A stretch of 64,000 nt of DNA from an uncultured bacterium (GTDB lineage Bacteria; Bacillota; Clostridia; Lachnospirales; Lachnospiraceae): assembly GCA_948467735.1 (NCBI GenBank), contig CAOKFN010000022.1, positions 12,603 to 76,602 on the forward strand, given 5' to 3'. The translations under genes and the position numbers were made by a program. Shown here piece by piece: positions 63,219 through 64,000 of the stretch (within the stretch, counting starts at the first letter, position 1; every line of letters begins with the position of its first letter). The notes beneath the pieces are model-generated. The model was not told where the DNA came from, ran no database searches, and worked only from the letters and a program-made list of their open reading frames with translations.

Positions 63219-63306
63219 ACTGCCGGAAGCTGAAACATGGGTGGAAAGGCGCTGGCATACCGAGCTGGAATTTGCGTACATTGAATCAGGGACTGTTACC
63301 TTTGGG
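63202..63306 (+). pseudogene. Truncated AraC-type regulator, N-terminal fragment
   Basis: About 35 residues read MRILPELPEAETWVERRWHT then ELEFAYIESGTV, which resembles the start of the cupin sensor domain of AraC regulators. The sequence then stops making sense and merges with an unrelated minus-strand frame. It overlaps the end of the transporter gene, a usual arrangement for a coupled regulator. The helix-turn-helix part is missing. Confidence 0.5.
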
Positions 63307-63553
63307 AACTGTGAAAAACAGTCCCTTCCACCTTCACCGCCGTCTGGGTATGCTTCGCTAGGAATCTGGTCAGCGGATACACGTCAATCCAAATCTCGTT
63401 ATTCCCCTCTTTCCGGGACTCGTCAAAAATCAACTGCAGCCCCCAGTGTAGATGCGTAATCTCAATATTATTCACATTTTCCTTCGTGCTATACCCGGTA
63501 TGCCCCATATAAGGTTGTGTCAAGTTAGGACTAAAAATTTTTAACAAATCCAT
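63296..63553 (-). other. Open frame of unknown origin, probably a gene fragment
   Basis: An 85-codon frame with sequence such as NIEITHLHWGLQLIFDESRK and IWIDVYPLTRFLAKHTQT, which reads like real protein. No ribosome site is seen at its start. It abuts the truncated AraC-type fragment, so one broken gene probably interrupts the other. I do not recognise the family. Confidence 0.35.
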
Positions 63554-63863
63554 AACAACTTTTCAATCACCCCTTATTCTTCCACATAATCTGCCATTTT
63601 ACACTTTATTTCTACTCTGTCCTCCGCATATACATCCACCCGCTAAATCATTTATTTTTCAGGTGTTTTAACACATACAAAAAGTAGTATGGCATCTGAT
63701 TTTAATCCCCATTTCATCAGGCTTCTGAAATTCCCATTTTATGGATTTTCCCACTATTACTGTGAGAATGCTTTCTGCATCTCGTCATTTTCCTTCCCAT
63801 AGCAATCCACCATTTTTGATACACCTACCCTTTTCGATAAACCGAAAAGCTGCTCTATCAATT
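63554..63863. other. AT-rich stretch without an intact gene
   Basis: About 310 bases. On the minus strand a frame around 63762-63863 reads LIEQLFGLSKRVGVSKMVDCYGK in part and ends KAFSQ before a stop, without a clear start. It may be a decayed piece of a small gene. Confidence 0.3.
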
Positions 63864-64000
63864 TCAACTAAAAATTTGTTCAATCCCCATACTTCTAACA
63901 TAATCAATCCATTCATAAATATCTTCAATATCGTATCTATACTCCCCATGTTCGTCCTTTGCTTTTTTTAATGCCAGTGTCATAAGTGCATACTCATTTT
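63864..64000 (-). CDS. Partial uncharacterised protein running off the window
   Basis: The last 45 codons of a minus-strand gene whose start lies beyond the window. It reads YALMTLALKKAKDEHGEYRY then DIEDIYEWIDYVRSMGIEQIFS and stops at 63864-63866. The charged helical end resembles small phage or mobile-element proteins, but no family can be named. AT content is high compared with the transporter region. Confidence 0.5.
   Translation of the reverse strand, partial: NEYALMTLALKKAKDEHGEYRYDIEDIYEWIDYVRSMGIEQIFS

Noticed and set aside
1..64000. rRNA or tRNA genes
   Set aside because: No tRNA-like cloverleaf with CCA or conserved TTCRA loop, and no rRNA segments, were recognised on reading; a dedicated scan could not be run.

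Overview
The window looks like a chromosomal segment of a spore-forming, anaerobic gut Firmicute, most likely a Lachnospiraceae-type Clostridium. The grounds are a SpoIIID sporulation regulator with a sigma-E-like promoter, strong GGAGG ribosome sites, consensus sigma-A promoters, EutS/EutP microcompartment proteins, plant-cell-wall glycosidases (GH127, GH28, DUF4038-type) and Clostridia-type IS debris. No rRNA, tRNA or CRISPR array was recognised. Family calls come from reading motifs; nothing was searched.

Layout. (1) 0.1-1.7 kb: an XRE/TPR regulator and spoIIID. (2) 1.5-10.2 kb: a decayed mobile region bounded by two identical 155-bp direct repeats. Each repeat is the promoter-proximal half of spoIIID. 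Between them lie a HEPN/MNT toxin-antitoxin pair, a broken IS4 transposase, a complete IS1182/IS5-type element with inverted repeats and target duplication, a NERD-domain protein, and fragments of IS110, IS4, a tyrosine recombinase, IS66 and a DUF4143 ATPase. (3) 10.2-23.4 kb: a zinc-ribbon/SHOCT protein, two lipoproteins, two glycoside hydrolases with a divergent LacI regulator, a DUF1848 protein, a transglutaminase-like lipoprotein, RarA and a NUDIX hydrolase. (4) 23.4-28.8 kb: a DUF1703-type ATPase/nuclease, an Imm5-like zinc protein whose 3' end has run into a minisatellite, and two frameshifted genes. (5) 28.9-34.7 kb: a double-kinase fusion, GH127 and GH28. (6) 35.1-36.7 kb: a mini-cluster eutS-eutS-eutP; the start of eutP is copied upstream as chained mini-ORFs. 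(7) 36.9-55.3 kb: cytidine deaminase, glycosyltransferase, then a long co-directional set of defence-type genes: AIPR protein, an unknown, an OLD-like ATPase, a 1753-aa DUF1998 helicase, three uncharacterised partners and an HNH nuclease. (8) 55.7-64 kb: two membrane-anchored alpha/beta hydrolases with a 44-aa membrane peptide, two paralogous TetR regulators around a membrane GDPD, an MFS transporter, and broken or partial genes.

How it works together. The glycosidases and LacI regulator suggest use of arabinose- and galacturonate-rich plant polymers (pectin). The 43.2-55.3 kb set is the best candidate for an uncharacterised anti-phage system. Its DruE-like helicase sits downstream of three size-ordered proteins, an arrangement that recalls Druantia, but the usual DruA is not seen and an HNH gene stands at the head. 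Short tandem repeats of roughly 31-42 bp recur throughout, both in coding regions and at gene borders, and are a signature of this genome segment.
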